A stretch of 10,103 nucleotides of DNA from Acidimicrobiia bacterium. GTDB taxonomy: Bacteria > Actinomycetota > Acidimicrobiia > Spongiisociales > UBA5794. Below the pieces are notes generated by a model. The model saw only the letters and a list, made by a program, of their open reading frames with translations, was not told the DNA's origin and searched no databases. The stretch covers positions 1-10,103 of the forward strand of contig JAOZMA010000062.1 of assembly GCA_029934555.1 (NCBI GenBank). The letters are read 5' to 3'. The position numbers and the translations under genes are program-made. Positions 1 through 5,948 of the stretch are shown in pieces. Each line of letters starts with the position of its first letter. Within the stretch, counting starts at the first letter, position 1.

Positions 1-15
1 TGGGCTGGATTCATG

Positions 16-30
16 AGACGCGTGGCGTCT
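16..30. repeat. Short perfect hairpin followed by a pyrimidine run
   Basis: AGACGC (16-21) and GCGTCT (25-30) form a 6-bp stem around a GTG loop, followed on the plus strand by a pyrimidine-rich stretch. It resembles a weak terminator for a plus-strand gene ending left of the window, but there is no true T-run and no such gene can be seen. Its outer edge touches the left arm of the inverted repeat that starts at 31. Confidence 0.35.
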
Positions 31-183
31 TCTTCCCTCCCCTGAGCCTGGATCCACGGTTTCTCGTTGGGTGGAGTAGTCGAATCCGTTGACACGAGCC
101 GTTTTCTCGCCGGAGTCATTCGTCACGATCCGGGTGAAGGCGCGACCAGGGTTTTCTGACATTCTCCACCACCAGTGGGGGAG

Positions 184-199
184 ATGCCCGGCAGGGCAT
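184..199. repeat. Small hairpin inside the inverted-repeat segment
   Basis: ATGCCC (184-189) and GGGCAT (194-199) form a perfect 6-bp stem with a GGCA loop. It lies directly before the pair of 13-bp direct repeats, so it may be part of the same repeated module. No T-run follows on either strand, so it is not a convincing terminator. Confidence 0.4.
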
Positions 200-200
200 T

Positions 201-230
201 AGGGGGTGTCTTGCCAGAGGGGGTGTCTTG
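201..230. repeat. Two copies of a 13-bp direct repeat, 17-bp period
   Basis: AGGGGGTGTCTTG occurs exactly at 201-213 and again at 218-230, separated by CCAG. It sits inside the segment bounded by inverted repeats. The G5 runs and the short period fit either slippage duplication or a doubled protein-binding site. No promoter or gene start is close enough to choose between them. Confidence 0.6.
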
Positions 231-270
231 GTCCGATCAATCTCGTATACAGACGCCGCTGGGAACCTGC

Positions 271-290
271 AGGTGGCCCCAGGTGGCCCC
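271..290. repeat. Tandem 10-bp duplication AGGTGGCCCC
   Basis: AGGTGGCCCC is present twice head to tail (271-280 and 281-290), immediately before the two GC-rich hairpins. It looks like a simple slippage duplication within the same structured segment. Confidence 0.6.
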
Positions 291-293
291 CCT

Positions 294-338
294 GCGGCGC
301 GGGGGCGCCGCGTCCCCCCGCCGATGCGTCGGGGGGAC
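294..338. repeat. Two adjacent GC-rich hairpins
   Basis: GCGGCGC (294-300) pairs with GCGCCGC (305-311) around a GGGG loop. The next base begins a second hairpin, in which GTCCCCCCG (312-320) pairs with CGGGGGGAC (330-338) around a 9-nt loop. The stems are perfect and together contain almost no A or T. Neither is followed by a T-run on either strand, so they are not textbook intrinsic terminators. They could still stop or pause transcription arriving from the thiolase side. Confidence 0.5.
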
Positions 339-421
339 AGGACAAGAGCCTTCTGTCGTTGCACAAACCGTGGATTCAGGCTCAGGGGGAGGAAGAGGAT
401 CGTGTCCTATCCGCGGGCCCT

Positions 422-470
422 CTCAATACCCAGTACCCAATATCCAATACCCAGTACTCAGTACTCAGTA
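422..470. repeat. Heptanucleotide tandem repeat, seven units of YYCARTA
   Basis: Seven uninterrupted 7-bp units fit the pattern YYCARTA (for example CCCAGTA, CCCAATA, CTCAGTA). They differ only by transitions at positions 1, 2 and 5. The array lies 38 bp past the thiolase stop codon and is markedly poorer in GC than its surroundings. Heptamer arrays of similar composition (CCCCART type) are known as short tandemly repeated repetitive sequences in heterocystous cyanobacteria; a relationship here is only by analogy. The right end of this window carries a second 7-bp array of different sequence. Confidence 0.85.
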
Positions 471-477
471 CGGCGAG

Positions 478-505
478 CGCAGCGAGCCCAGACCGCAGCG
501 AGCCC
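478..505. repeat. 12-bp direct repeat next to the thiolase stop codon
   Basis: CGCAGCGAGCCC occurs at 478-489 and 494-505, a 16-bp period, between the heptamer array and the thiolase stop. It lies in the 3' untranslated region of the fad operon but does not fold into a self-complementary stem that I can find, so I do not call it a terminator. Confidence 0.55.
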
Positions 506-508
506 CTC

Positions 509-1657
509 CTACCTCTTGAAGATCCCTGCTGCTCCCATGCCGCCGCCGATGCACATGCTCACGATGCCGTACTCGACGTCGCGTCGTGCCATCTCGTGGA
601 GGAGCGTCGCCGTGAGCTTCGCACCGGTGCAACCGAGTGGGTGACCGAGGGCGATGGCGCCACCGTTCACATTGACGATCGCCGGATCGAGGCCGAGCGT
701 GCGCATCGAGTAGAGGGCCTGGCTCGCGAACGCCTCGTTCAGTTCGATGAGGCCGATGTCGTCGATCGTGAGACCGGCGGCTTCGAGTGCCTTGGGAATG
801 GCAGCCGTTGGGCCGATCCCCATCTCGTCGGGGTGCACACCTGCCACCTGGTACGTAACGAGTTCGCCGAGCGGCTCGAAACCGTAGGCAGCGGCCGTCT
901 CTCTGCTCATCAACAGCTCGATCGCTGCGCCGTCGGACGTCTGCGACGAGTTACCGGCTGTGGAACGACCGTTCGCCTTGAACGCCGGTCGCAGCCTGCC
1001 GAGGCCTTCGACGGTGCTCGCTCGTGGTCCGTCGTCGGTATCGAACAAAACGGTCTTGCCGCCGACGGTCACTTCGAGCGGGATGATCTCGTCCTTGTAC
1101 CGCCCTTCGCTAATCGCTGCCAGGGCACGCCTGTTCGACTCGACGGCGAACGCATCCTGATCCTCACGGCTGATGTCGTAGCGCTCAGCAACGGTCTCGC
1201 TCGTGATGCCCATCCCGTCGTACGAGGCGATGAACTCATTCGCCAGATACGGATTGGGCGCGGGCTTCTGTCCACCCATGGGCACCAGCGACATCGATTC
1301 GACACCGCCGGTGAGCACGATCTTCGACCATCCGGCAGCGATCTGGGCCGCGCCGGACCCCAGCGACTGCAGACCACTGCTACAGAAACGGTTGATCGTC
1401 ATCCCCGGCACCGAGACCGGCAGCCCGGCTCTCAGTGCAGCGATGCGGGCAACGTTCATTCCCTGCTCGCCCTCGGGGAAGGCGCATCCGATGATCACGT
1501 CGTCGATGTCGGCCGGATCCACATTCGGGATCCTCGTCATCAACTCTTCGATCAGGCGGCCGAGCAGATCATCGGGCCTGGTCTCCCGCAGGGTGCCCTT
1601 TCCGGACTTGCCGACTGCGGTTCGATACGCGTGTGTGACCACGACTCCTGTGCTCAT
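509..1657 (-). CDS. fadA: 3-ketoacyl-CoA thiolase (acetyl-CoA C-acyltransferase)
   Basis: This 382-residue protein is a type I thiolase. It cleaves 3-ketoacyl-CoA with free CoA to give acetyl-CoA and an acyl-CoA two carbons shorter, the last step of beta-oxidation in the cytoplasm. The nucleophilic cysteine is C92 in NRFCSSG. GNSSQTSDGAA lies near 235-245, NEAF at 307-310, the active-site histidine H339 in GHPLGCTGAK, and the C-terminal catalytic cysteine C369 in CIGGGMG. All catalytic residues are present and the length is normal for the family. The ATG start is supported by AAGGAG 7 nt upstream. The gene lies 20 bp after the FadN-type multifunctional enzyme, so the two are probably co-transcribed. 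The GNSSQTSDGA motif fits a degradative FadA/FadI thiolase better than a biosynthetic acetoacetyl-CoA thiolase, but chain-length preference cannot be read from sequence. Confidence 0.95.
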   Translation of the reverse strand: MSTGVVVTHAYRTAVGKSGKGTLRETRPDDLLGRLIEELMTRIPNVDPADIDDVIIGCAFPEGEQGMNVARIAALRAGLPVSVPGMTINRFCSSGLQSLGSGAAQIAAGWSKIVLTGGVESMSLVPMGGQKPAPNPYLANEFIASYDGMGITSETVAERYDISREDQDAFAVESNRRALAAISEGRYKDEIIPLEVTVGGKTVLFDTDDGPRASTVEGLGRLRPAFKANGRSTAGNSSQTSDGAAIELLMSRETAAAYGFEPLGELVTYQVAGVHPDEMGIGPTAAIPKALEAAGLTIDDIGLIELNEAFASQALYSMRTLGLDPAIVNVNGGAIALGHPLGCTGAKLTATLLHEMARRDVEYGIVSMCIGGGMGAAGIFKR

Positions 1658-1663
1658 TGTTGT

Positions 1664-1670
1664 GCTCCTT
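1664..1670 (-). promoter_or_regulatory. Ribosome binding site of the thiolase gene
   Basis: AAGGAGC on the minus strand, with its AAGGAG core 7 nt before the ATG at 1657. It occupies most of the 20-bp gap after the upstream stop codon. This supports reinitiation on a shared messenger and fixes the thiolase start. Confidence 0.75.
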
Positions 1671-1677
1671 CTCCCAC

Positions 1678-4086
1678 TCAGTTCCGCAACGGCTTGCCGG
1701 ATTCCAACATGTGCATGATGCGATCCATCGTCTTCTGCTCCTGGCAGAGGCCCACGAACGCTTCCCTCTCAAGATCGAGGAAGTCCTGCTCACTCAGCAG
1801 AGTGCCGGAAGGAACATCGCCGCCGCACAGGACCGTGGCAAGAACCGTTCCGAGATACTCGTCGTACTCGCTGAGATAGTTGCCCTGCTGCATCCCGTGG
1901 ACGCCGACCTTGAGGGCGGCGATGCCGCTCGTACCCGGCACCGGAACCTTTCGTGGTACCGGCGGTTTGTACCCGGACGCCACCATGGCGAGTACGTCCG
2001 CCTTCGCATCGGCGAGTACGGCATCGGGATTCAACGTGATCCGATCGGATCTCCGTAGGAATCCGTGGAACTTGGCCTCTTCGGCACTCGTCGACACGGT
2101 TCCCATCCCTACGGTCATGAACACCTTCTCCATGAAGGGGAACAGGTCCGCCTTCACTCCCTCGGGGATCGAGCCGTAGAACCGGAACGCCATCTCCTTG
2201 CAGCCTCCACCGGCCGGGATGAGTCCGACGCCGAGTTCCACGAGTCCGATGTATGACTCGGCCGCGGCTCGAACCGCGTCGCCGTGCATGACGGCTTCGC
2301 AGCCACCGCCGAGCGCCATGCCGCGCGGTGCAACGACCACAGGGCCGTCGCAGTACTTCATCCGCATATAGGCATCCTGGATGGCGCTCACGGCCTGCCC
2401 GATCTGGTCCCAGTCCTTCGACATGGCCAGCATCCCGATGAGACCGACGTTGGCTCCAACAGAGAAATTGGTTGCCTCGTTGCCGACGACCAGTCCAACG
2501 AGCTCACCGCTGTCGACCATGTCACAGCCCGTCTCGATCACCTCGAGGATGGTGCCGTCGATCGCGTTCATCTTCGTATGGAACGCGACGCATCCGACCC
2601 CGTCGCCCATGTCGTAGAGCGTCGCGCCCACGCTGCTCGCAAGCACCTTGCCCGACTCGGCGAGCGTCGACAGGAAGATCACGCCTTCTGAGATCGGAAC
2701 CGGCTTGTACGTCTCGGCCGTGACGTCCCAGTAGAAGGGGACCCCGTCGCGCTCTACGTACCAGCTGCCTTCGCCGTATTCGAGGAGTCGGTCGACGGCC
2801 TCGGGCACGATCATGCCCTCTGCGCGCATCCGCTCCACGGACCGGGCGACGCCGATGGCATCCCATGTCTCGAACGGACCCATCTCGTAGCCGAAGCCCC
2901 ATCGCATGGCCCGGTCCACGTTGACGATGTCGTCGGCGATCTCGCCGAGAAGCTCGAGCGCGTAGATGCTCGTCTCGGCGGTCACCTTCCACGCCAGCCG
3001 TCCATGATCGTCGTCGAACCAGACGATCTCGGCCACCTTCTCGGCCGTCGCCTCCTTCTTGCGGGCTGCGCCGACAACGGGGAGTCGTACCTTGCCCGTG
3101 TCCACGTAGTCGAGGGTGTCGAGGTCGAGGCTGAGAATGACGCTGCCCTTCTCGCCCTTGACCTTCTTGTAGAAGCCTGCGCCGGTCTTGGCTCCCAGCC
3201 TGCCGTCTGCGATCAGTGCCTGCATCGACTCGGGGACCGTGAAACGATCTCTCCAAGGATCATCGGGACACCCTTCGGCGATCGTGGTCAGCACGTGAGC
3301 CATCGTGTCGAGGCCGACGATGTCGGCGGTGCGGAACACGGCCGACTTGGCCCGTCCCATCGTGGGTCCGAACAGAGCGTCGGCTTCGGCGACTCCGACG
3401 CCGTACTCGGCCATCCAGTGGAACACCGACGCGATGCCGAACGTGCCGATCCGGTTGGCGATGAAGTTCGGAGTGTCCTTGCAATACACGATGCCCTTGC
3501 CGAGCACTCGCTCGCCGAACTCTGCCATACCGGCGAAGACGTCCGGATCGGTCTCTGGGGTCGGGACCAATTCCAGAAGCCGCATGTAGCGAACCGGATT
3601 GAAGAAGTGCGTCACCATGAAATGGCGTTTGAAATCCTCGCTGCGGCCCTCCGCCATCGCCTCTACCGAGAGGCCGGATGTGTTGGACGAGACGACGCTC
3701 CCTTCACGACGGTGTTCGTCGACCATCTCGAAGACTCGCTGCTTGATGTCCATCCGTTCAACGACGACTTCGACGATCCAGTCGCACTCACCGAGCTTGT
3801 CGAGATCGTCCTCGTAGTTGCACGCGGTGACCAGGGAACCAAGGTCCGCCCGGTAGAGCAACGCCGGTTTGGCGCGCTTCATTGCCGTGACACCGGCATC
3901 TGAGATGCGGTTGCGTACCTTTCGGTCTTCGAGGGTCAGTCCTGCCGCTGCTTCCGCATCCGTCAACTCCCCCGGCGCCACATCGAACAGATATGACGGA
4001 ATGCCGGCGTTGGCGAGATGAGCGGCGATGCCTTGACCCATCACTCCAGCTCCGAGAACTCCGACCCGCTTGATCCGTATGCCCAT
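1678..4086 (-). CDS. fadN: 3-hydroxyacyl-CoA dehydrogenase / enoyl-CoA hydratase fusion (FadN type)
   Basis: This 802-residue bifunctional beta-oxidation enzyme hydrates 2-enoyl-CoA to 3-hydroxyacyl-CoA and oxidises that with NAD to 3-ketoacyl-CoA, which the neighbouring thiolase cleaves. The N-terminus carries the NAD-binding Rossmann motif GAGVMG (12-17). HFFNP with catalytic H160 and SNTSGLS at about 134-140 follow. The helical dehydrogenase C-domain begins near TPNFIANRIG (205-214) and includes GAKTGAGFY (298-306); a second C-domain-like stretch covers about 365-480. The C-terminal crotonase domain has the oxyanion-hole motif ALGGGCE with E597, and LVELGVGLIP with E617, so both catalytic glutamates are kept. 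Dehydrogenase first and hydratase last is the FadN (Bacillus YusL) order, opposite to E. coli FadB. An in-frame ATG 36 bp further upstream exists, but the start at 4086 has GGAG 7 nt upstream and begins right at the Rossmann fold. Confidence 0.93.
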   Translation of the reverse strand: MGIRIKRVGVLGAGVMGQGIAAHLANAGIPSYLFDVAPGELTDAEAAAGLTLEDRKVRNRISDAGVTAMKRAKPALLYRADLGSLVTACNYEDDLDKLGECDWIVEVVVERMDIKQRVFEMVDEHRREGSVVSSNTSGLSVEAMAEGRSEDFKRHFMVTHFFNPVRYMRLLELVPTPETDPDVFAGMAEFGERVLGKGIVYCKDTPNFIANRIGTFGIASVFHWMAEYGVGVAEADALFGPTMGRAKSAVFRTADIVGLDTMAHVLTTIAEGCPDDPWRDRFTVPESMQALIADGRLGAKTGAGFYKKVKGEKGSVILSLDLDTLDYVDTGKVRLPVVGAARKKEATAEKVAEIVWFDDDHGRLAWKVTAETSIYALELLGEIADDIVNVDRAMRWGFGYEMGPFETWDAIGVARSVERMRAEGMIVPEAVDRLLEYGEGSWYVERDGVPFYWDVTAETYKPVPISEGVIFLSTLAESGKVLASSVGATLYDMGDGVGCVAFHTKMNAIDGTILEVIETGCDMVDSGELVGLVVGNEATNFSVGANVGLIGMLAMSKDWDQIGQAVSAIQDAYMRMKYCDGPVVVAPRGMALGGGCEAVMHGDAVRAAAESYIGLVELGVGLIPAGGGCKEMAFRFYGSIPEGVKADLFPFMEKVFMTVGMGTVSTSAEEAKFHGFLRRSDRITLNPDAVLADAKADVLAMVASGYKPPVPRKVPVPGTSGIAALKVGVHGMQQGNYLSEYDEYLGTVLATVLCGGDVPSGTLLSEQDFLDLEREAFVGLCQEQKTMDRIMHMLESGKPLRN

Positions 4087-4091
4087 AACTT

Positions 4092-4099
4092 CTCTCCTC
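4092..4099 (-). promoter_or_regulatory. Ribosome binding site that decides the fadN start
   Basis: GAGGAGAG on the minus strand puts its GGAG core 7 nt before the ATG at 4086. The alternative ATG at 4122 lacks a comparable site and would add 12 residues (starting MPTLSRRSRR) before the Rossmann fold, so the later start is preferred. Confidence 0.7.
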
Positions 4100-4204
4100 G
4101 AGCGTCGCGACAATGTTGGCACTTCGCCGCACAGTGGTCGATTCGAGAGATCTGGACAAGGGCCGGAGGACCCCTAAGCGGCGGATATTCGGAGAAACGG
4201 CGCT

Positions 4205-4996
4205 TCAGCGTTCGAGACGAGCGCGTATTTCGTCCGGAATCACGGCTGCGGCCGGCATACGAAGCGGCGTCATGGAGACGGCTCCTTCGCGAGCGGCTGA
4301 GAGGTCGGTACCGTCGATGCCGTCGAACTCGACGAAACCACCACCGAAATCGTGTGTGAAGATCCCGTCGCCCTGTTCACTGAACAGGCTGCCGTAGCCA
4401 ACGCGCGCGACCGTCGTCAGACGTCGTGGTGTGTCGAGCGTCGCATCGAACGGCAGATTCATCGTGACGACGTCGGCGAGTTCGGTCAACCCCGACAAGC
4501 GGGCCTCATCGACGAGACTCGTTGCAACGACGGAGAGGCGCTCCCACTTCAGCAGTGCTTCCCTCTCGTGCACCTTCCGCCTCCACGTATGCCAGTCACC
4601 GGTGGTTCCGGTCGAGACCGCGATCGACGGAATCCCCGAAACCCAGCCCTCGACCGCGGCGCCGACAGTTCCCGATGACATCAGGAACGCAGCTCCGTGG
4701 TTGTATCCGACGTTGATACCGGAGACGACGAGCGAGGGGGGTTCGTCGAAGAGTCCATGGATCCCGATCTGAACGGCGTCGGCAGGGAACCCGGTGCAGG
4801 TCCATGCCGCTCCCCCATCGAGTTCAACCTTCTCGACACGGATCGGATCGAATCTGGTGATCGCCTTGCCGATCCAGCTGCGTTCCCGGTCGGGGACAAC
4901 GACATGAACGGTTCCAAGATCGGACAAGGCCCGAGCGAATGGTGCAAGGGCGGGGCTATCGATGCCGTCGTCGTTGGTCAGCAGGATCCAGGACAC
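4205..4996 (-). CDS. surE: SurE-family 5'/3'-nucleotidase
   Basis: This 263-residue protein belongs to the SurE family of metal-dependent acid phosphatases, which remove phosphate from nucleoside monophosphates in the cytoplasm. It begins WILLTNDDGIDSP, with the metal-binding pair D9-D10. PDRERS carries the family serine (S40), and VSGINVGYN carries the metal-binding asparagine N95. SSGTVGAA follows at 107-114. The C-terminal signature TDLSAAREGAVSMTPL (230-245) matches the family TDxxAlxxGyxSxTPL pattern. The chosen start is GTG at 4996, giving the normal length of about 250-265 residues with the beta-strand before TNDDG at the very N-terminus. The in-frame ATG at 5074 would overlap the permease gene by 71 bp. 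The gene begins 7 bp after the permease stop with no promoter between, so it is the last gene of the transporter operon. Its association with a BMP-type importer suggests nucleotide salvage. Confidence 0.92.
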   Translation of the reverse strand: MSWILLTNDDGIDSPALAPFARALSDLGTVHVVVPDRERSWIGKAITRFDPIRVEKVELDGGAAWTCTGFPADAVQIGIHGLFDEPPSLVVSGINVGYNHGAAFLMSSGTVGAAVEGWVSGIPSIAVSTGTTGDWHTWRRKVHEREALLKWERLSVVATSLVDEARLSGLTELADVVTMNLPFDATLDTPRRLTTVARVGYGSLFSEQGDGIFTHDFGGGFVEFDGIDGTDLSAAREGAVSMTPLRMPAAAVIPDEIRARLER

Positions 4997-5003
4997 GCGA
5001 AGG

Positions 5004-5948
5004 TCAGCGCTCTTCCCTGAAATACGGAATCCCGAGTGCCGCGGGCGCACCGAGGAACCGGGCACGCTTCCCACTGGTCAGCACGAGCATCGCAAGGATC
5101 GCCAGGACGAACGGCAGCATGGCCAGCAGACTGGCCGGGATCGAGATACCGAGGGTCTGCAGCGTGAAACCCACACGTCCGGCTGCACCAAAGAGGTAGG
5201 CAACCCAGAGCGCTCGCCACGGTCGCCACGAGGCGAGGATCACAAGCGCGATGGCAATCCACCCGGCTGCCCCCATTGGGTTGTCCTGCCACGACGGCAC
5301 CAGTGCGAGAGAAAAGTACGCTCCGCCGAGGCCTGCGAGAGCCCCGCCGATCATGACGTGGGTGTAGCGGACCGTCGAGACGTTGATGCCGGCTGCCTCG
5401 GCGCTCGCCGGGTCCTCTCCCACTGCACGAACGGTCAGACCCGGGCGGGTGTGGAACAGGTAGAAGCTCGCGACAGCCACGACGATCCATGACAGGTACA
5501 CGAGCGCATCGTGGCCGAAGATGAGCGGCCCGACGATGGGGAGATCAGCGAGGGCGTCCGGCAGGATCGGCTTGAACACCGCACGAGACGGCTCACCGAT
5601 CAACGGGATCGCTCCCACACGGCCGATGAAGATCGCGACCCCCGTACCGAAGATCGTTAATGCCAGTCCCGAAACGATCTGGCTCACTCGTAGCGTCACC
5701 GAGTTGAAAGCGTGGATCACCGAGAGTGCGGCACCGGCGATTATCGCGGCCAGCACACCGAGCCAGAGGCTCCCGGTCTGGAACGTTGCCCAGAAGCCCA
5801 TCACGGCCCCAACGAGCATCATCCCCTGAACGCCGAGATTCAGGATCCCGGAGCGCTCTGCAAGGATCTCACCCACGGTCGCGAACACGATGGGCGTGCC
5901 GAGACCGATGGCCGCAACGATGGTGAGCATGAGTACGGAGTCGTTCAT
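5004..5948 (-). CDS. BMP-type ABC transporter permease 2 (NupQ/YufQ-like)
   Basis: This 314-residue, strongly hydrophobic inner-membrane protein belongs to the BPD_transp_2 group of permeases (the family of RbsC and the nucleoside permeases NupP/NupQ). The motif GEILAERSGILNLGVQGMM at 26-44 is highly characteristic of the second BMP-system permease. Roughly eight to ten membrane segments follow, including the stretches at about 45-85, 90-125, 160-185, 218-245, 255-270 and 275-295. Its ATG overlaps the stop of permease 1 by 4 bp (ATGA), implying translational coupling and an equimolar pair. The two permeases would form the heterodimeric membrane channel through which the substrate, delivered by the BMP lipoprotein, enters the cell. 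Family assignment is firm; the substrate is not. Confidence 0.93.
   Translation of the reverse strand: MNDSVLMLTIVAAIGLGTPIVFATVGEILAERSGILNLGVQGMMLVGAVMGFWATFQTGSLWLGVLAAIIAGAALSVIHAFNSVTLRVSQIVSGLALTIFGTGVAIFIGRVGAIPLIGEPSRAVFKPILPDALADLPIVGPLIFGHDALVYLSWIVVAVASFYLFHTRPGLTVRAVGEDPASAEAAGINVSTVRYTHVMIGGALAGLGGAYFSLALVPSWQDNPMGAAGWIAIALVILASWRPWRALWVAYLFGAAGRVGFTLQTLGISIPASLLAMLPFVLAILAMLVLTSGKRARFLGAPAALGIPYFREER

Larger units (their letters stand above)
31..396. repeat. 366-bp segment bounded by 32-bp inverted repeats (MITE-like candidate)
   Basis: The left arm (31-62) is the reverse complement of the right arm (365-396) at 29 of 32 positions; the core AAACCGTGGA and CAGGCTCAGGGG are intact in both arms. 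The similarity stops sharply at both ends of each arm. The interior encodes no transposase or other recognisable protein, and I see no clear target-site duplication outside the arms. This could be a non-autonomous, MITE-like insertion, a relic of a larger element, or a palindromic structured spacer. The similarity is directly visible; the mobile interpretation is inference. Confidence 0.5.
1..508. other. Gene-free, repeat-rich intergenic region downstream of the thiolase
   Basis: I find no supportable coding region in these 508 bases. The open frames here either run into the antisense of the thiolase gene or translate GC-rich hairpins into low-complexity Arg/Pro/Gly protein, with no ribosome binding site or recognisable domain. 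The stretch does hold layered repeat structure, listed separately: a small hairpin at 16-30, an inverted-repeat pair bounding 31-396, direct repeats, two GC hairpins, a heptanucleotide array and a short direct repeat next to the thiolase stop. A gene may lie to the left of the window, but nothing of it is visible. Confidence 0.7.

Noticed and set aside
116..364. 82-residue minus-strand frame in the left intergenic region
   Set aside because: It runs through hairpins and direct repeats, lacks a ribosome binding site and resembles no protein. A tiny decayed gene cannot be fully excluded.
422..470. CRISPR array
   Set aside because: The units are contiguous 7-mers without spacers and there are no cas genes; this is a simple tandem repeat.
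206..1879. 557-residue open frame on the plus strand, antisense to the thiolase gene
   Set aside because: It is the antisense shadow of a well-supported thiolase. The predicted protein is rich in His, Arg and Asp with no domain, and there is no ribosome binding site. Long antisense frames are expected at this GC content.
2522..3256. 244-residue minus-strand frame in another phase of the FadN gene
   Set aside because: Very Arg/Gly-rich low-complexity translation caused by reading a high-GC gene out of frame; FadN itself is continuous with intact motifs, so there is no frameshift.
3004..3903. 299-residue plus-strand open frame opposite the FadN gene
   Set aside because: It lies wholly within the FadN coding region, its composition is that of a reverse-complement shadow, and no motif is recognisable.
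4087..4204. Possible promoter for the fad operon (TTGTCC followed 17 bp later by CACTGT on the minus strand)
   Set aside because: The -35-like box is moderate but the -10 is poor, and actinobacterial promoters are too variable to call it. A promoter in this 118-bp gap is plausible but not shown.
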